Source: Bacteroidota bacterium (GTDB taxonomy: Bacteria > Bacteroidota > Bacteroidia > UBA7662 > CANHCV01). Taken from it: DNA of 6,220 bases. Shown here in pieces: positions 3,427 through 6,220 of the stretch (its first letter is position 1; the number at the start of each line of letters is the position of its first letter). Below the pieces are notes generated by a model. That model made no database searches. It was not told the origin of the DNA and worked only from the letters and a program-made list of their open reading frames with translations. The position numbers and the translations under genes were made by a program. The stretch is taken from contig JAIYBD010000143.1 of assembly GCA_027488715.1 (NCBI GenBank), positions 1 through 6,220 of the forward strand. The letters are read 5' to 3'.

Positions 3427-6220
3427 AAAATCGCCAACCACTCCCCTACAAGCAGAAGTGTTTAATGACAAAGAACCGGGTTGCGACCATCCGCACAACG
3501 TGGTTTGAACTTGTGCTCCAATTGAACCCGATACAAATGAACCGGTGTTGGTAATTACAGCGCTGTTGGCGTTTTGACTAACCATTGACAAGCCTGATGG
3601 TAAATTAAAACGATAACGAATGGCCCCTGGTACAACAGGAATGGTGTAGGTGGCCATATCTCCCGGACAAATGCTATTGGAGCCGCTGATGATCGGTTTG
3701 GCCAAAAGCGAAACCGCAATGGAACTTGAAGGGGTGTTTCCACATGCTGAAATTCCAACCACCGAAATCGAACCACTGAAGAAAGAAGCTGCAAAAACCA
3801 CTTGAATGGAATTCGTTCCTTGTCCCGATACTAGGGTTGCATTCAAAGGAAGCGTCCATTGGTAACCGCTGCAACCGGCAATGGGCTGAATGGCGTAGGT
3901 AGCTTGCGTAGCCGTTCCACGGATATTACAAACCGAAGTTACCGATTGAGTAAATATCGGAACCGTGGTAATGGCCGAAGTTTTCGGATAAATGGCACGA
4001 GCTAAACCACTGCCGCAAGCGTTCATCGGAGTAGCACGAATTTGTCCTGTAGCAAAGCCTGCCGGGTACGTTACAGAAACTACATTGCTATCGCTTCGAC
4101 CTACAGCCGTAATCCCGTTGGTAAGCAACCAAGTGTACGACAACGTATTGGGATCAACTGGTACAGAATATGTTAGGGTATTCCCAGTTCCGCGAACAGC
4201 ACACGGATTTAAATCGCCGGTAATAGCAACAGGGCGAGGCGGAACCGAAGTGAAATTCCGAACATCTACCGTGTTCGATGTCGCTGTACATCCATTGCTA
4301 TCGGTGGTGATAACGGAATAAAAACCTGAAACACCAACCGTGATGGAAGAAGTTGTTGCTCCATTACTCCATAGATAGCTAGATGCAGGAGTACATTGAA
4401 TGGGCACATTGGTATTACATACGTATTTATTGGTGGTCGATCCCATGGCATCAATGGTTGGAATTACAGGATCAAATACCGTAACTTCTACCGAATCGGA
4501 AGACCCTAAACATCCATTGGAATCGGTCCCTAATACCGAGTAAACTCCACTTGCGTTGACTTGCACAAAAGTACTGGAACTAGAATTGGACCACAAATAT
4601 TGATTCGCTCCCGTAGCCGATAACGTAACAGAACCTCCTTGACAGAATTTCAATGCCCCTGAAGCTTGAATGGAAATATTTGGTTTGGGATTTACCGTAA
4701 GTTGCAAAACGGTGATGCTATCGCAGCCTGAGGAAGTTCGTAACGAATCAATGTACAGACCGCTCACGGTTAGGTTCCGATTGCCAAAGGCATATACATT
4801 TCCGTCACAAATACGGGCATTCAAAGAATCAACGATAACAGAATTCACGTTCAGCGTCAACACAACAATGCTATCGCAGCCCAACGCATTCGACAAGGTA
4901 TCTCGGTAAACACCGGCTGCAGTAAGATTGCGAGATCCGAACGCATAACTGCTTCCGCTACAAATCGATGCGGAAAGATTGGAGCTAGACGGTGCGTTCA
5001 CGTTCAGCGTCAACACAACAATGCTATCGCAGCCCGACGCATTCGACAAGGTATCTCGGTAAACGCCAGCTGCGGTAAGGTTGCGAGATCCGAACGCATA
5101 ACTGCTTCCGCTACAAATCGAGGCGGAAAGATTGGAAGTCGACGGTGCGTTCACGGTAACCACAACACTATCTATACACGTTGTGATTCCATTGGAAACC
5201 GTGCAATAGTAGGTTGTGGTTTGAGAAGGAGTCACGGTAATCGATGGTGTTGTGTCGCCTGTGCTCCATAGATATGTTTTGTTCGAATAAGAAATATTTT
5301 GGCTTTTTACCAACCTAACTGAAGCACCCGCATTCTCATTAAAATAGTTCCAATAACCAAATAAATTCCTGTTATTAATGGAGTTATTAGAGGACAGTAA
5401 ATTCCTAAACGATTGACTTGAAGTATGAAACCATGCCTCATTTCTGAACCCTTGAAAGCCTCCCCCATTATCTCGATTTCCTCTAAATCCAGAAGGAAGG
5501 GCATTAAATCCTGATAAATTAGTTGCACCTGTATTGGGACTAAACCAAAGACTAGATGTTGATTTTAAGGCTCCTCCAATATTTTGAGGTGAAACCAACG
5601 CCAAACTATCAAATGCATCTGAGGTTGGAACCTCCCATCCGATTGGAGCAAATCCCCTTGGATCTTCAATAGCAAATCGATTATATAATTTCCCTAAATA
5701 ACCATAATTCAAGGAATCATTATTATACCAACACCAAGCGCCCGATGTTAAGTTACTCCAAATATTCGGATCTGTTACCTGAGGAATAACATCTCCGTTT
5801 CGATAACTTGTCCCTTGATAATTCGAAGTTAACCAAACTCGATTTACAATTTGTTTTGAAGGATAATTTTGACCTAAAATGGTTTCAATTTGAACAAAAT
5901 TTTTCAAAATCAACGACCCTCCCGAACAAATGGATGTATCGTTTCCTAAATCAACCTCCAATAAATCCACGTAAACACTATCCGTCGAAGAACACAAATC
6001 ACGCTGAACCGTTACAGCATACCAACCCGATTGTTGAACGGTAATTGAACTTCCCGTCGCTCCGGTATTCCATATAAACCCTGTACCCGCAACGGCCGAT
6101 TGCAATTGTGTTGTGTTTCCACAAAAAGAAAGCGTGTCTGCAACAAATGACAACGGAACCGTGTCCACCAACAAATTCAACACAACAATGCTATCGCAGC
6201 CCAATGTATTCGACAACGTA
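3175..6220 (-). CDS. Very large secreted multidomain repeat protein with T9SS type A sorting tail (5' end outside window)
   Basis: The open frame runs off the right edge. The TTG at 6214-6216 is a leucine inside a repeat (TLSNTLGCDSIVV), not a start. Residues below are numbered from that codon; 1013 are visible. In order: the end of a 51-residue repeat (to 18); an Ig-like module with FIWNTGATGSSITV (47-60); an Ig-like module (88-104 plus 314-356) interrupted by a FISUMP domain (about 105-313); three 51-residue repeats (357-509); Ig/PKD-like modules with QYLWSNSSSSTFV (539-551) and SYLWSNGATTSSITV (613-627); three PKD-like modules of about 85-95 residues (about 657-922); and a T9SS tail (931-1013). 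The protein is presumably exported by Sec through a signal peptide outside the window, crosses the outer membrane by T9SS, and is then surface-anchored or released. Its ligand is unknown; an adhesin-like role is inferred from architecture only. It lies upstream of ftcD but has its own terminator. Confidence 0.93.
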   Translation of the reverse strand, partial: TLSNTLGCDSIVVLNLLVDTVPLSFVADTLSFCGNTTQLQSAVAGTGFIWNTGATGSSITVQQSGWYAVTVQRDLCSSTDSVYVDLLEVDLGNDTSICSGGSLILKNFVQIETILGQNYPSKQIVNRVWLTSNYQGTSYRNGDVIPQVTDPNIWSNLTSGAWCWYNNDSLNYGYLGKLYNRFAIEDPRGFAPIGWEVPTSDAFDSLALVSPQNIGGALKSTSSLWFSPNTGATNLSGFNALPSGFRGNRDNGGGFQGFRNEAWFHTSSQSFRNLLSSNNSINNRNLFGYWNYFNENAGASVRLVKSQNISYSNKTYLWSTGDTTPSITVTPSQTTTYYCTVSNGITTCIDSVVVTVNAPSTSNLSASICSGSSYAFGSRNLTAAGVYRDTLSNASGCDSIVVLTLNVNAPSSSNLSASICSGSSYAFGSRNLTAAGVYRDTLSNALGCDSIVVLTLNVNSVIVDSLNARICDGNVYAFGNRNLTVSGLYIDSLRTSSGCDSITVLQLTVNPKPNISIQASGALKFCQGGSVTLSATGANQYLWSNSSSSTFVQVNASGVYSVLGTDSNGCLGSSDSVEVTVFDPVIPTIDAMGSTTNKYVCNTNVPIQCTPASSYLWSNGATTSSITVGVSGFYSVITTDSNGCTATSNTVDVRNFTSVPPRPVAITGDLNPCAVRGTGNTLTYSVPVDPNTLSYTWLLTNGITAVGRSDSNVVSVTYPAGFATGQIRATPMNACGSGLARAIYPKTSAITTVPIFTQSVTSVCNIRGTATQATYAIQPIAGCSGYQWTLPLNATLVSGQGTNSIQVVFAASFFSGSISVVGISACGNTPSSSIAVSLLAKPIISGSNSICPGDMATYTIPVVPGAIRYRFNLPSGLSMVSQNANSAVITNTGSFVSGSIGAQVQTTLCGWSQPGSLSLNTSACRGVVGDFSVNIYPNPSRGEFQMQMGAPVKQVQVSVYAADGRLVKRQVFGQVETQTLVYNDVAEGLYHLEIIATDAENQVHRKMEKIMIQR
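3451..4248 (-). repeat. Three divergent PKD-like modules (protein-level repeat)
   Basis: Residues about 657-922 divide into three modules of 85-95 residues. Each opens with a short Pro/Ile lead and a Cys (NPCAVRG, SVCNIRG, NSICPGD), followed by a TYxxxxxP strand (LTYSVPVDP, ATYAIQPIA, ATYTIPVVP). Each then has an aromatic strand (YTWLLTNG, YQWTLPLN, YRFNLPSG), a VxVxF/Y-like strand, a GxIxx strand and a late Cys (NACGSG, SACGNT, TTLCGW). The two Cys per module could pair. The modules resemble the PKD-like domains common in Bacteroidota T9SS cargo. Similarity is only at protein level; the DNA is well diverged, unlike the 153-base repeats further right. Confidence 0.75.
4690..4842 (-). repeat. 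Third, diverged copy of the 51-residue cysteine repeat
   Basis: Residues 459-509 have the same length and framework as the two upstream copies: ARICDGNVYAFGNRNLT, then SGLYIDSL, then SGCDSITVLQLTVN. The sequence between the conserved positions has changed substantially. At DNA level only short blocks remain shared, such as GATGCTATCGCAGCC (plus-strand reading). It looks like an older duplicate than the pair at 4843-5148. Confidence 0.88.
4843..5148 (-). repeat. Two adjacent, nearly identical 153-base coding repeats
   Basis: Units 4996-5148 (residues 357-407) and 4843-4995 (residues 408-458) each encode 51 residues. The framework is APSxSNLSASICSGSSYAF, then GSRNLTAAGVYRDTLSNA, then GCDSIVVLTLNVN. 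A hand alignment gives 10 differences in 153 bases (about 93% identity); only two change the protein (Thr/Ser at 360/411 and Ser/Leu at 394/445). Each unit has two Cys, at SICSG and GCDS, that could form a disulfide. The ICxGxxYxFGxxxLxxxGxYxxTL...GCDSxVxLxLxV pattern is a familiar repeat in large Bacteroidota surface proteins. Confidence 0.95.
5278..5904 (-). other. FISUMP (Fib_succ_major) domain inserted in an Ig-like module
   Basis: Residues about 105-313 carry the FISUMP family pattern: VNRVWLTSNYQGTSYRNGD (124-142), IPQVTDPNIWSNLTSGAW (144-161), CWYNND (162-167), GKLYNRFAIEDPRGFAPIGW (175-194), EVPTSDAFDSL (195-205), SPNTGATNLSGFNALPSGFR (226-245), then GYWN (287-290) and SVRLVK (299-304), where the family usually has SVRCVR. 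The function of FISUMP domains is not established; they occur in many surface proteins of Bacteroidota and Fibrobacteres. The stretch 5281-5880 is about 36% GC by hand count and is rich in AGA/AGG arginine codons, unlike the rest of the gene. Confidence 0.88.
6163..6220 (-). repeat. C-terminal end of a further 51-residue repeat, cut by the window edge
   Basis: Residues 1-18 and the bases before them read TLSNTLGCDSIVVLNLLVD, the last third of the same repeat seen at 4690-5148. Bases 6177-6202 are identical over 26 bases to 5010-5035 and 4857-4882. The repeat array therefore probably continues outside the window, separated from the internal copies by the Ig-like and FISUMP segments. Confidence 0.9.

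Noticed and set aside
3992..4321. A 109-codon plus-strand open frame inside the large secreted-protein gene
   Set aside because: It is antisense to clear PKD-like modules and its composition reflects the complementary coding frame; there is no independent support.
4690..5148. Regular 153-base repeats as a CRISPR or mobile-element signal
   Set aside because: The repeats are contiguous, in frame and encode a known style of protein repeat, with no spacers, inverted ends or transposase.
5302..5420. Asn/Ser/Tyr-rich end of the FISUMP domain as a diversity-generating retroelement variable region
   Set aside because: Asn and Tyr there use AAT and AAC/TAT without the AAC bias expected of adenine mutagenesis. 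The region is mid-gene rather than 3'-terminal, and no template repeat or reverse transcriptase is in the window. The rest of the genome would have to be searched to exclude it fully.
6214..6216. TTG as the start codon of the large gene
   Set aside because: The frame continues upstream, and the TTG is the Leu of the repeat motif TLSN, seen again at 389-392 and 440-443, so the gene is cut by the window edge.

Overview
The window looks like a chromosomal segment of a member of the phylum Bacteroidota, plausibly Flavobacteriales-like. The evidence is a protein ending in a type IX secretion (T9SS) type A sorting tail, a TTG-N19-TAnnTTTG-type promoter, genes without clear Shine-Dalgarno sites, and a bifunctional formiminotransferase-cyclodeaminase of the Bacteroidota type. 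The phylum is well supported; anything finer is a guess.

Layout from left to right. (1) Bases 1-505, plus strand: the C-terminal catalytic part of a dihydrolipoamide acyltransferase (E2), whose 5' part lies outside the window. (2) Bases 508-535: a terminator hairpin shared by the convergent genes on both sides. (3) Bases 543-3093, minus strand: a compact three-gene operon transcribed ftcD, then idi, then an unknown 118-residue protein. Both junctions are one-base TAATG overlaps. (4) Bases 3094-3174: a short intergenic gap holding the terminator of the upstream gene and, immediately after it, a probable promoter for ftcD that sits almost on the start codon. (5) Bases 3175-6220, minus strand: the 3' part of a very large secreted multidomain protein. 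It has Ig/PKD-like modules, 51-residue cysteine-containing tandem repeats, an inserted FISUMP (Fib_succ_major) domain and a T9SS tail. Its 5' end is outside the window.

FtcD finishes histidine breakdown by moving the formimino group to tetrahydrofolate and deaminating it to 5,10-methenyl-THF. Idi interconverts IPP and DMAPP for isoprenoid synthesis. No metabolic link between the two is obvious, and the third gene of the operon is unknown. The giant protein appears unrelated to the operon and is probably a cell-surface or secreted adhesin-like protein.

The most striking observation is inside the giant protein. A FISUMP domain of about 209 residues is spliced into the middle of what reads as one Ig-like module. 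That stretch has lower GC (about 36% against about 45-52% in the flanks, counted by hand) and very different arginine codon use (6 of 10 AGA/AGG against 1 of 23 elsewhere in the visible gene). This points to domain capture from another source. No mobile element, CRISPR array, tRNA or rRNA was seen.
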